Source: Azolla caroliniana
Taxonomy: Eukaryota > Polypodiophyta
NCBI GenBank assembly: GCA_043228905.1
Contig: JBHGNT010000014.1
Coordinates: forward strand, 9,920,001-9,984,000
Length of the DNA: 64,000 nucleotides
Reading direction: 5' to 3'
Position numbers and translations under genes: made by a program. The notes below the pieces were generated by a model. That model did no database searches. It was not told the origin of the DNA and was given only the letters and a program-made list of their open reading frames with translations. The first letter of the stretch is position 1. Every line of letters begins with the position of its first letter. Positions 55,201 to 64,000 of this stretch are shown in pieces.

Positions 55201-55491
55201 GGTGGACACTTCCTCGCCTAGGTGGTGGAAAGCCTAACAACATTTTATGCGGTCGTACACAAGCGAACCACCCCTTATTACCCGCAAGCCAATGGATTGG
55301 CCGAATCCACCAATAAAAATCTGCAGAACATTCTCCGGAAGATTGTCAATGAGAACCGAATCGATTGGGATACAAAGCTGCACAATGCGTTATGGGTTTA
55401 CCAAACAACACCATTCCGGTTAGCGTTTGGTCTTGAAGCGGTGATGCCAATAGAATTCCAAGCTTACGGATACAGGTCCGGGAGCGGCTGA
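52261..55491 (+). pseudogene. Gypsy-2 pol: protease, RT, RNase H, integrase
   Basis: One frame holds the whole pol with about eight stop codons and no shift. Protease reads IVNGGLGVNV near 52440 (Asn for the catalytic Asp) then LLLGRPWL. RT shows RYRMNPNYVARVKEEIDKLL, VCVDYQKLNAAT, FLDGFSAYNQ and VFLDNFAVYS, so the second catalytic Asp is Asn. RNase H has FVDASD, TTEREAL and FHVNHSSLL (Asp to Asn). The integrase has its zinc finger (GHYARE ... CDLCQRMGQ), [17 protein letters not shown] and NGLAESTNK. Stops lie at about 52498, 52558, 53116, 54202, 54505, 55165, 55219 and 55489. Most can be explained by C-to-T or G-to-A change. Confidence 0.93.
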
Positions 55492-55835
55492 GCGAGAAGG
55501 AGTCGGAAAAAATCCGGTTAGCAACACTACGCGAGCTAGAGGAGCACCGAATAGCGAGCCTAATGTAGATGGAACTCGAGCAACGACAAAGGAAAGCATT
55601 CGTCGACCGCCACCGGAAGGGTAACGAGAAGATGTTTGGAATCGGCAAGCCGGTACTAGTGTTCCAGACCCGAATGGGCAAGATGCCAGGGAAGCTATGG
55701 TTCTAGTGGACCGGATCATTTTGGATAACGCGAGAATTCAATGGCTCATATCAGCTGGGAACGCTAGCCGATGAGGTGTTGGACAAGTGGGTAAATGGGT
55801 TCCGACTTAAACCATATTATGGACCCATGCCATAG
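55492..55835 (+). pseudogene. Gypsy-2 integrase C-terminal region, frameshifted
   Basis: After a shift near 55450 the frames give RKAFVDRHRKGNEKMFGIG, KPVLVFQTRMGKMPGKL and YQLGTLADEVLDKWVNGFRL, matching the Gypsy-1 integrase end (14480-14700). It is the DNA-binding C-terminal part. Confidence 0.82.
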
Positions 55836-56279
55836 AACTAGTTTCATCAATCGGAGAACAATGTGGAAATAGGTAGCGACAAACAGTTGGTTGTAAACCA
55901 TGAAGAAAAACAGACAAGGGAACCAGGGTTACCGGGTAACTAGAACTAGAAAAAAAACAGAAAAAAAGAAAAAAAAGAAGATTATCATGTAGAGGTGAGG
56001 AACGAACGGACACCTCGAAAAGGCGTGCAGTGACTATTTAAAGCCTAGTTAAAGCGCACCATGTGTCACACAGTTGCTATTATAGTACACGACGTGCATG
56101 CGCGGGAATTGAGAAATGTGCCAAGCATGGGAACACGAAACCTCCGCCTCACAGAGTCTCTCTCATTTCGCGAACACAGAGCACTGAGCGCACAAAGGAA
56201 AATACAAGTGAGCAGATGGACGCAAGAAGCACACATAAGCACATCGGCCCTACCCACCCCCACAGAACCAGACGACGAG
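55836..56279 (+). promoter_or_regulatory. Gypsy-2 spacer with conserved CTATTTAAAG box
   Basis: The spacer between integrase and ORF3. CTATTTAAAG at 56034-56043 lies about 255 bp before the likely ORF3 ATG. Gypsy-1 has the same decamer about 306 bp before its ORF3. An upstream ATG at 56061 gives an in-frame extension, but this is not shared with Gypsy-1. Confidence 0.45.
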
Positions 56280-56288
56280 ATGGAACCT

Positions 56289-57107
56289 ATGGCACTTTCC
56301 GAAACAACCATGAAGTGGTTCAGCCAACATGGGTTGGGAGGCTTCCTGAGGATAGAAGAGGCACCGCCGCACGATGAAGCAGAAGAAGTCATGCTCAAAA
56401 TCAACATAGAAGTCATAACGGAAGAAGCCATCCACGCTCTAATCGAATTTCCGGAAGAGGGCATCTACTCCATCGAGAACCCTTCTCCTGAAACGCTAAC
56501 CAAGTTTTTGGGCGAGTATTCCCTCGCCAGCAAGGATCATCGGACACAGGGCGGTGAGGACCCCCTGTTCAGAGAAGTAGCTCGGGTCCTCCACGAGTAT
56601 GGGTTCGTGTACCCCTGACCCCCGTCAATGCCAAAGAACAAAGCCGGTGTCATCCTTGCTACATACACAGGGGTGCAAGTGGACTGGTTGGTAATCATCG
56701 CCAATTTCTTACGAACGGCGATAGAATCAGTCCAGAATGGCAAGAAATTATGGACGGCCGTGGCTCAATGGATGACTCTCTTGGCGCCCCCGGTGGAGCC
56801 AATAAAGACTAAGAAGTGAGTTCGAGTAACGGAGACCACGCCCACCAAACCTTCAAAATGGTAGCAACTCTTGGCCAAGCACACACCCGGATGTAAAGAG
56901 GGCAGTATCTTGCAACAAGGGAAAGAACCGCCTAGCCGAAAGAGGCAATCAGAGATAGAGACAATAGTGGAGCTACCAGTAAGGCCTCTTAAAATCAACC
57001 TGCACAGACAAGAACAAGAGCCGGACCCCTTGGCAACAAAGATCAATATCAGAACCCAAGAGGAGGAAGTTGAGGAAGACCCCACTGATAACCTCCTATG
57101 TAGCTAG
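56289..57107 (+). pseudogene. Gypsy-2 ORF3, N-terminal domain
   Basis: The ATG at 56289 (MALSETTMKWF) aligns with the Gypsy-1 start MPLEVSKELCTW; an earlier ATG at 56280 is in the same frame. Conserved blocks are HGLGGFL, APPHDEAEE, GEYSLASKDHRT, MPKNKAGVILATYTG, DW and NGKKLW. In-frame stops at 56616 and 56817 break it. The second half is basic and proline-containing (RPLKINLHRQEQEP). No transmembrane segment is seen, so an envelope protein is unlikely. The function is unknown; conservation between two diverged copies argues it was once selected. Confidence 0.75.
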
Positions 57108-58600
57108 AAATGTAGCGACACGGAGCATAAGGGGGATGAATCGGGTCCAGTGAAGGACAACGCACCAACACCCCATTCTGAGGGATCAGAGCCAAGGAAT
57201 GAGGCAGAACCGGTTCAACCAGAACCAATGAAAGAGTTATCTGTGCGGCAAGAAGCAACAGTGCCGGTGGTCCAAGAACCGGTAATCGAATTGCCTACAT
57301 CACCGGGGCAACATGCATAGCAAGTGTAGGAGTTGTCGTTATAGGCACCAATCCAAAAGGGCTTCCGGTGAGAACAGAAGCCATGCCACAACCAGAACCA
57401 GCACGACCACAAGGCACCGACAGTCAATGGCTATAGTGGATTGACGAACAGGTGGCCGGGGTCGTGTGCCAAATAGAAATGGAGGAGAGAGCACAGGGGG
57501 ACCGGTTGTTTGCCACAACCGAAGAACTTGAGAAGGCCCGGTCGAGGATCAAGAGCATGGAAGAAGAAGTTGCACAGGCCAAAGCAAAGGCGGCTAAACA
57601 GGTCATAGAAGGACCAATCCTACCTGAATTGGTGGCTCCGGTGAATGTACAGACCAATAAGATGTCGGTAACTAAAATAGCACCGAGTGCAAATAAGGCA
57701 CAAGAACAAGAATTTTCCACTCTCCGAGAGGAATTAGCAGCCCAAGAGGCCTTAAGGGCTAGAGAATGAGACCTGAAGAAGGCGGCAGAGTAGGAACAAA
57801 AGAAAATGGCAGAGAACCTCCGAAAAGCTGAGGACAATCTACGGAAGGGTCATCAAGCATATGACTGATTGAAGGAAGAAAAAGAAAAGTTGTTGCAAGA
57901 AAAGGACAAACTCCGGCGATCGGCGGAAATTGAGATCGAGCGGCTCCATAAAGAACTCCGGCAACAGAAGGACGGTGAGGACCGGGCCCGACACCAAGTC
58001 AATCAAAGGCTAAAACAGAAAACGTAGGATTTTGATAGGTTGCACCGGGATCACAAGCACCTAGAGGCGGAACACAAGAAATTGATGGCAAAAGGTGACC
58101 AACAGCAAGAGAAGATGTGGGAACTCCAGGATGAAGTCAACAGGACGACAACGGCATTGGTGGGAGAAAGGACCAAGGGAGTCGAAACGGCAAAGATGCT
58201 CGTAGAAGCGGTGAAGGATAGAATGGAGCTTACCCGACAACATCATGAGGAGATGGAACGAGCAAAGATGGCTCTGAACAGAGTTAAGACGACTTATCAG
58301 ACACAACTGATGCAGTATCAGGGACAAGCTGAGGCAATCGCAATCCTCATAAAGCAGTTAAAGGATGAAAAGCAGACCGTAGAGGATAAGTCAAAGATGG
58401 TCCTTGGCCGTATTCGAGACATTGTACTGACATGGAGGGACCAGACAAAGAGGTTAGTTGAAGAAAGTTCCAAAAATAGTGTTATCCTTTAGGTTGGACA
58501 AGCCCTAACACAAGGTGTTCCTAGGGAACACTTCACCAAAGGGTGGTACAGTGAGATATGCATGGACCGTGGTATGAAATGGGTCTTAACCGGTTACTAA
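57108..58600 (+). pseudogene. Gypsy-2 ORF3, coiled-coil and C-terminal domain
   Basis: After a frameshift before 57452 a single frame, with stops near 57767, 57791, 57866, 58025 and 58490, encodes some 300 residues of charged heptad-like helix (TTEELEKARSRIKSMEEEVA, LKEEKEKLLQEKDKLRRSAE, ELQDEVNRTTTAL, MERAKMALNRVKTTYQ). It ends FTKGWYSEICMDRGMKWVLT-GY and a stop at 58600, eight bases from the LTR. The coiled coil suggests self-assembly or binding to a partner; this is inference. The inverted piece at 50015-50150 confirms the C-terminus. Confidence 0.75.
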
Positions 58601-58607
58601 CCGGCAC

Positions 58608-58792
58608 TGTTAATGATCGTAACACACGCGTAAGATTAATTATATTAAGCACAAGACGGTAACGAAATAGACACCAAATAATACGTAAAACAGTGACGCT
58701 TCTATTAATTATCCGTCCTTGATTACATTCTTGTCGGGTCCTTTTATAGGTCTCCGGTTGAGTTACAAACTGGTGCCAACTGCCAACCAACA
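58608..58792 (+). repeat. Gypsy-2 right LTR, shortened
   Basis: TGTTAATGATCGTAAC ... CCAACCAACA, 185 bp. It is the reverse complement of part of the left LTR. About 155 bp found in the left copy are missing, perhaps through recombination between short GGTTGGCA repeats, or the end is simply truncated. The following base is Copia-5 integrase sequence. Confidence 0.75.
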
Positions 58793-60871
58793 CGTTGGGC
58801 AGAAAGGGAAACTTATGAATGTGTTGCACGTCCTGACAATAACCAAGAACCTAGTGTCGGTCAGACAGATTGTGGACTAGGGGTTGCAAGTTCGATTCAC
58901 GCACCTCGGGTGCTACATCAAAGAGGAAGGCCAAGTTATCCCGCAAGGGCGTCGTGAAGGGAGGATGTTTTTCCTCGACACCAATAAACCCGGAACTGCG
59001 TTGTTTGCGAAAGGACAAAAGGTCGAATCGGATATTGACTTGTGGCACAAGCGGTTCGGCCACGTTAACTTCCAACGGCTTCGTGAAATGCAGACGAAGA
59101 ACATTGTTTTCAGATTGCCAAAATTTCGGGGGTCGTAATGGCCAAGTCTGTGAAGCCTGCCAACTCAGAAAGCAGCACTGTCTTCCATTCCCCAATGAGT
59201 GTAATCGTAGTCGAAATCCACTGAATTTGATCCATTCGGATGTGTGGGGATTGGCACAGAATGTGAGTCTTGGTGGAAGCCATTATTTCGTAACCTTCAT
59301 CGATGACTTCACTCGGCATACCTGGGCATACTTGATCGTGAAAAAGAGTGAAGTCTTCACGTGGTTCCTGAAGGTGAAGAGCCTTGCGGAAAAGGAAACT
59401 AGACGTAAGATCAAGTGCCTACGGTCCGATGGTAGGAAGGAGTAGTTCTCCAACCAATTCATGAGTAATCTACAGAAGGAGGGAATTCGATGCGAATTCT
59501 CGTGTAGATATACGCCGGAGCAGAACGACGTAGCCGAGCGGAAGAATCGGACAATCGAAGAAGCCGCTAGGGCAATGCTTAAAGAGAAACATATGCCGAA
59601 GTTTTACTAGGTTGAAGCCATAAGGACAATGGTTTACTTGCAGAATCGGACCTCTGCTAATAAAGGAGTGTCGCCACATGAGTTGTATTATGGCAAGAAG
59701 CCAAACTTGGCACACTTGAAGATTTTCGACAGCATCGCATATGTACATGTGCCGAAGGAGAAACGGAGGAAGCTAGACGCCAAAGACAAAAAGTGCATCT
59801 TAGTTGGGTATTCAAAAGAACAAAAGGGGTATAAGTGCTATAACCCTTGAACGAAGGAAGTACGTGTAAGCCGAGATGTCGTGTTCGACGAGTCCGCTTC
59901 GTGGTATTTGCCTTCACCTCCAATACCTCATGACTCCATTCTGAATTATGAAGAAGAGGTTAGCGAGGCCCAACTACCTCCGCGTGATGAGGAAATTGGA
60001 GCTCTGATAGAGATTCCGATCTCATTTTGGCTAAGTGGACCGAATGAGGGGCTGGGCTGAGATGGCCAACCGAATGAAGAACCGACGAGTAGTGGAGACT
60101 CGGCCGTGTTGTCCCCGCGTAAAGAACCAAGGAGACGGCTTATGCATAAAGAAAAAGGGAAAAAGAAAATGTTGGAATATGATTTCGGCAGTGCCGAGTA
60201 AGATCGGAGCGAGTCTGATTTCAGGCCAATCGAAAAGGAACCTCCACGGAAGAGGTTGGAATTGGCCGAAAAGGCCGTGAAATCGGGTAATCATGAATTA
60301 CGCCTATCTACCCGCCTGACGAACCCTGTAAAGAGGTACGGGTACAATGAATACATGGCGCACCATTACGTGTACATGACACGAGTGGCGGAAGTGCGTG
60401 AGCCGGAGAGCTATGCAGAAGCGGGGAAAGATGCAAATTGGTGTGCCAGGATGGAGGAGGAGATGTGCGCTTTACCGGACAATGAGACTTGGGACCTGGT
60501 TGACGTACCGATGGGTGTAAGGCCAATCAGATGTAGATGGGTGTATAAGGTGAAATACAACACTGACGGCTTTGTCAACCGATATAAGGCCCATTTGGTT
60601 GCGAAAGGCTACGCATAGAAGCACGACATAGACTACAAGGAGAGCTTCGCACTGGTTGTGAAGATGACTACCATGCGAGTTCTGCTAGTCGTAGCAGCGG
60701 TGAAGGGGTGGCACTTACATCACATGGATGTCAAAAATGCATTCCTGCAAGGCAATCTTGAGGAACCAAACACTTCGGCAGTCTGTCGATTGAAGAAGGC
60801 GTTATACGGACTTAATCAAGCCCCGCGAGGTTGGAATGCTAAGATTATGCAACAATTGAGTAGAATGGGGT
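58793..60871 (+). pseudogene. Copia-5 pol: integrase and start of RT
   Basis: The sequence resumes at the equivalent of Copia-2 position 8087 and shows WHKRFGHVNFQRL, CEACQLRKQ, HSDVWGLAQN, RSDGRKE, then the integrase C-terminus (ILVGYSKEQKGYKCYNP) and linker (NEYMAHHYVYMTRVAEV). RT starts with [20 protein letters not shown] and reaches MDVKNAFLQGNLEE, VCRLKKALYGLNQAPRGWN. Stops and frameshifts are frequent. At 60871 it is interrupted by the Copia-6 LTR, so the active site and RNase H are not in the window. Confidence 0.9.
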
Positions 60872-61289
60872 TGTTAAGAATTAGGTAAGTAATTAAGCAA
60901 GGGTTAATTAGTACCTAATTATGTGATTAAGTTAATAAGAGGAAGATTAAGTGATATGTGTGTGTATGTGTGTGAGAGGAAGAGAGAGAGAGAGAGAGAG
61001 ATACACTTATGAACCACACAAGATGGGGGATGAGTAACTATATTAAATTAGCATTATGATCATCAAATACAAAAATACCTACAATGAGGTATATATACAT
61101 CTCATGTGTGAGGATAATATAGGTACAAAAGTGTAAGTCCTATATTAAATATACTTAGGAGTGGAGGATCTAGAATATCCCACTTAAGTACAAGGTCCTA
61201 TTTAGATTCTAACTAGATTCTATCTAGGTAATTACGAAGTTACACAATTGAGTAACTAACTAAACTAGGTTGAGTTTGATCTCTCAACA
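60872..61289 (-). repeat. Copia-6 3' LTR
   Basis: The plus strand starts TGTTAAGAATTAGG and ends ATCTCTCAACA, 418 bp. It has a (GA)n tract at 60978-61002. The left flank is GGGGT of Copia-5. Confidence 0.87.
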
Positions 61290-61467
61290 CGCCCCCTCAA
61301 GATCAAGTGTGAGGCATCTGACATTCTCTTTGGCTTTTGTCGGCTGCATGTGCTTTTGTCCGGCCTTCGGCTTTCTTCGCCGTGGCAATCTCAGTTCCTC
61401 CCCCTCAATCCGGTGATGAAGGATTGTAGTGTGTGGGCGAAGGTTGACTACTTCCACCCATCGTGGG

Positions 61468-62570
61468 TTACGAGCCGCTTCGGTGGAGCTCTTTGGGCTC
61501 TTGTTCGGTTGCTACCTTCATCGTGAAGGCATAGTGATGGGCCATATACTCGTTGTAGCCGAGCCGAGTGACGGGATTCTTCTCTCTAAAAGAGCGTCGA
61601 AGCTTTTTGCTCGCCGATGTGAGCGCCTTCTTTACTCTTGGTGTACGCATGATGGGTACACCAAACTCACTATCTAGTGAGGGAGCCGATCCATCAGAAT
61701 CATTGTGTTCGGGGTGGTTGACTTTGTATTCGGGCATCTTACCTTTGCCTTTGACCAAGTTCGTACTTGGTCGTGACGTGCTTGGGTCGCGTGGGGGCTC
61801 TTGTGGCCCACTAGGCTTTGCCGTAATCAGACTTTCTTCGAACATGTGTTTGAAGCAATCTCCATCTTCTACCTCTTGTTCGGCGGATTCCTAGTCAAGC
61901 GGAGTCGGAGTCGAAGTTGTCTCTGGTGCGTACCAGGATGCGGACTCATCGAAGACTACGTCTCGACTTACCCGAATAGCTCGGGTAGAAAGGTTGTAGC
62001 ACTTGTATGCTTTCTTCTCAGACGAGTATCCTATGAGGATACATTCCTTTGATTTCACCTCGGGCTTCTGTCGTTGTTTGTTCGGGATGCGTACATTCAC
62101 AATGCTTCCGAACACCTTGAGGTGCGACAGTATCGACTTCCTTCCGACGAGGAGCTCGTATGGATTTAGCTCATGCACTCCATTAGTGGTGCATCGATTC
62201 ATGAGATAGACGGCCGTGGATGTTGCTTCAGCCCAATAGAAATTCAGGATGTGCTTCTCATGCATCATGGCGCGTACTACCTCGAGTATTTGCCGATTTT
62301 TCCTTTTGGCGACTCCATTTTGTTGGGGTGTGTGTCGGCACGAGAATTCTCTCTGAATGCCTTCACTTTGGAGGTAGGAGGTGAATTCATCGAAGAAGTA
62401 CTCCTTCCCTCCATCCGATCATAGGCATCGAATGTGTGGACTGGTTTCTTTTTCGACTTTTGGAAGTGGGAGAGCACTTCACTTTTCTTCTTGATCGGGT
62501 AGATCCATGCATAGCGGGAGTAGTTTTTGATGAAGGTTATGTAGTACCGGTATCCGCCGATCGTCGGCGT
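61468..62570 (-). pseudogene. Copia-6 integrase C-terminal half and linker
   Basis: The minus strand reads GGYRYYITFIKNYSRYAWIY near 62560, then MMHEKHILNFYWAEATSTAV near 62260, ILSHLKVFGSIVNVRIP, ECILIGYSSEKKAYKCYN and VSRDVVFDESASWYAPE, then a linker ending LGYNEYMAHHYAFTMKVATE near 61540 and STEAARNPRWVEVVN. Sequence then jumps to the 3' untranslated part, so the catalytic RT and RNase H are gone. Frameshifts separate blocks near 62300-62450. Confidence 0.87.
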
Positions 62571-63577
62571 TTGAGCCAGTTGTTGTAGGTTTTAGGTTTA
62601 GGGTAAATGATGATAATGATAAAGATAGGAATAGGGTTAACAATCATGGTAGATTGATCATGTATGTGTGATGATAATGGTGAGAGATCATGAAGAACAA
62701 GACAAGCTTTGAGGGGTGGGGGGTGGTGCCTAGAATGGCTCCACCCCCCTCCCAAGGGGGTTCAACGTTAAGGGGGAGAGAGAAAGATCTCAAAGATAGA
62801 TAGATAGATAGATAGATAGATTATATTATCGTCTTCGGAGGTCAAATATGACCTATGAGACCAAAAATATTACATTTCACGTGATACGTGTGAAAGTGAG
62901 TAGTGACTCTCGATGTTCAAGAACTTTACCAATGAATGTTACAATCGAGAGTGCACATTGTGGTTGTGAGAGGAATTCATGCAAAATGTGGGCTCGATCG
63001 AAGAGATGTGGAAAGCATGGTCGAATATGATCAAAGGCAGAGCATTGTATCAAAGTGTCATACTCAGACTCACGAACTTGTTTAGGGCAAAGTGTGCATA
63101 GCCGACCACTCTCATCACTTGTACCCCAACGCCCTGTTTCACATCGCAATGCATGTGAGCTAAGTCGCATGGAACCAATGGTTCAAATGGCAGATAACGG
63201 TATGGGCTCTAACATGTATGGATGTGTACGATTTCCCCGTTCCGCAAAGAATATGGTTTTGTAGTTAGGTGCAACATGTGTAGTATAATGTGTGAAGCGT
63301 GAGCCTCCACATTTGTCCCATGTCATGATACATTGGCATAGAGAGAAATGGTAATTGTCTTCATTCATTCCCCATAAGCGGTTAAATAGGTACAAAGGGT
63401 TAGATACACAAGGGTGCAAGCCCCTTGGGCATTCACACCTAGTCACTCACTCACACCTCTTTGTATCTACCACACTCACACTCATAATCGTATAAAATCA
63501 CACATACATATCCACACATTACATCTTTCACCCTCACTTATCATCTTTATCAATCACACGTACGTCTCGTACGGTAA
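62571..63577 (-). mobile_element. LINE 3' tail inserted in Copia-6 integrase
   Basis: The insert separates HSDVWG (63590) from GGYRYY (62560). The minus-strand frame 63170-62877 reads RLSSHALRCETGRWG, CTLCPKQVRESEYDTLIQCS and AFDHIRPCFPHLF, the Cys/His segment found at the C-terminus of some LINE ORF2 proteins. A (GATA)n run lies at 62797-62821. No clear target duplication or poly(A) end is seen, so the edges come from the gap in the Copia-6 frame. Confidence 0.72.
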
Positions 63578-64000
63578 CACCAGTCCCCATACATCTGAGT
63601 GTATGATGTCGAGGAGGCCTTTGCTCGCGTGTCTCTCCTTCGGGAATGGGAGTCGATATTGTTTGCTAAGTTGACACGCTTCGCATACTCGGTTGACTCG
63701 TTTCGACTCAAATGTCGGAAGTCCGATGACGACTCCCTTGGTTTGCATCGCTCGAAGCCGTTGAAGGTTTATGTGGCTGATTCTCTTGTGCCACAACTCG
63801 ATGCTTGTCTCGGTTTTGAGACCTTTGGTGTACATTGCCGATTTCACATCGTTCAAATCACGGATGAACAGTCGGCCATCTTTCTCAATGAAACAACCTT
63901 CGTTGTTGAAGCGGACTTGCATGCTTTGCTCCACAATTTGGCCGACAGAGACCAAATTCTTCGTTATTGTGGGCACGTGCAAGACATTCTTGATGCAAGT
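63578..64000 (-). pseudogene. Copia-6 integrase N-terminal part (runs off the window)
   Basis: The minus-strand frame from the window edge reads HVPTITKNLVSVGQIVEQSM, ELWHKRISHINLQRLRAMQT, CEACQLSKQYRLPF and DIIHSDVWG: the pre-integrase HHCC finger and first catalytic Asp. It is open across this part and then runs into the LINE insert. Confidence 0.9.

Larger units (their letters stand above)
48772..60871 (+). mobile_element. Copia-5: Copia-2 family element, interrupted and partial
   Basis: 5' LTR 48772-49183, primer site at 49184 and gag from 49291. It is then interrupted by the Gypsy-2 block 49665-58792, resumes with integrase and RT at 58793-60871, and is interrupted again by Copia-6. The rest lies outside the window. 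Relative to Copia-2 the sequence equivalent to 7304-8086 (about 783 bp: gag C-terminus, zinc knuckle, protease) is missing at the Gypsy-2 junction. Confidence 0.9.
60872..64000 (-). mobile_element. Copia-6: minus-strand element lacking RT and RNase H, partial
   Basis: The 3' LTR lies at 60872-61289, followed upwards by the purine tract TTGAGGGGGCG (minus strand). Internal sequence encodes integrase and the integrase-RT linker only; RT and RNase H are deleted between about 61430 and 61470. A foreign insert containing a LINE tail lies at 62571-63577. The 5' end and gag are beyond the window. It is inserted in Copia-5 RT; the right-hand target duplication cannot be seen. Confidence 0.88.

Noticed and set aside
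56289-58600. ORF3 as a retroviral envelope gene
   Set aside because: No signal peptide, furin-like site or membrane helix is visible; the protein is hydrophilic with a coiled coil.
49665-58792. Large DNA transposon with terminal inverted repeats
   Set aside because: The repeats consist of LTR plus ORF3 tail of a Ty3/gypsy element, the interior is gag-pol, and no matching target duplication flanks the block.
62797-62821. (GATA)n run as a regulatory GATA cluster
   Set aside because: A simple microsatellite inside a LINE-bearing insert.

Overview
The window is nuclear DNA of a land plant. It holds one recognisable host gene, a five-exon SUMO-conjugating enzyme (SCE1/UBC9 type, 160 codons, no frame breaks) at 16772-21582. 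Almost everything else is mobile DNA. The evidence for a plant is the SCE1 protein itself, the initiator-tRNA-Met primer sites (TGGTATCAGAGC) next to the Copia LTRs, and L1-type LINE tails with the zf-RVT domain common in plants. The species cannot be read from the sequence.

Layout. 1-16160: an old Ty3/gypsy element (Gypsy-1) cut into three pieces (3-818, 6175-6395, 12178-16160) by two nested Copia elements. Copia-1 (819-6174) has identical LTRs, a perfect 5-bp target duplication and one intact gag-pol frame. Copia-2 (6396-12177) is old and broken. 16772-21582: SCE1, with repeats in introns 1 and 2 and a non-canonical GC-AG last intron. 21583-27000: a small hAT-like MITE with an 8-bp target duplication, a dead Copia (Copia-7), a solo LTR with a perfect target duplication, and a Ty3/gypsy remnant of another lineage (Gypsy-3). 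26600-33750: an array of about 150-bp tandem repeats split by minus-strand Copia-3 (27016-33278), a close relative of Copia-1 whose gag-pol is also open. 33900-36260: a LINE tail and a zinc-knuckle fragment. 36470-40984: tandem repeats, a gag remnant and partial LTR/gag pieces. 40985-48395: an old Copia (Copia-8) interrupted by Copia-4 (41821-47736), which itself carries a solo LTR. 48772 to at least 60871: Copia-5, interrupted by a rearranged Ty3/gypsy block (Gypsy-2, 49665-58792) and then by minus-strand Copia-6 (60872 to the window end), which contains a LINE tail.

The least ordinary content is in the Ty3/gypsy lineage. Gypsy-1 and Gypsy-2 each carry a long sense ORF downstream of integrase (called ORF3 here). 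It has an alignable N-terminal domain and, in Gypsy-2, a long coiled coil with a distinct C-terminus. Both copies have the same CTATTTAAAG box 250-310 bp upstream of ORF3, which could be an internal promoter. Gypsy-2 has LTR plus ORF3-tail sequence at both ends in inverted orientation, and the surrounding Copia-5 has lost about 780 bp at the same place. This fits two oppositely oriented insertions fused by a deletion. All assignments come from reading motifs by eye; no database search was run.
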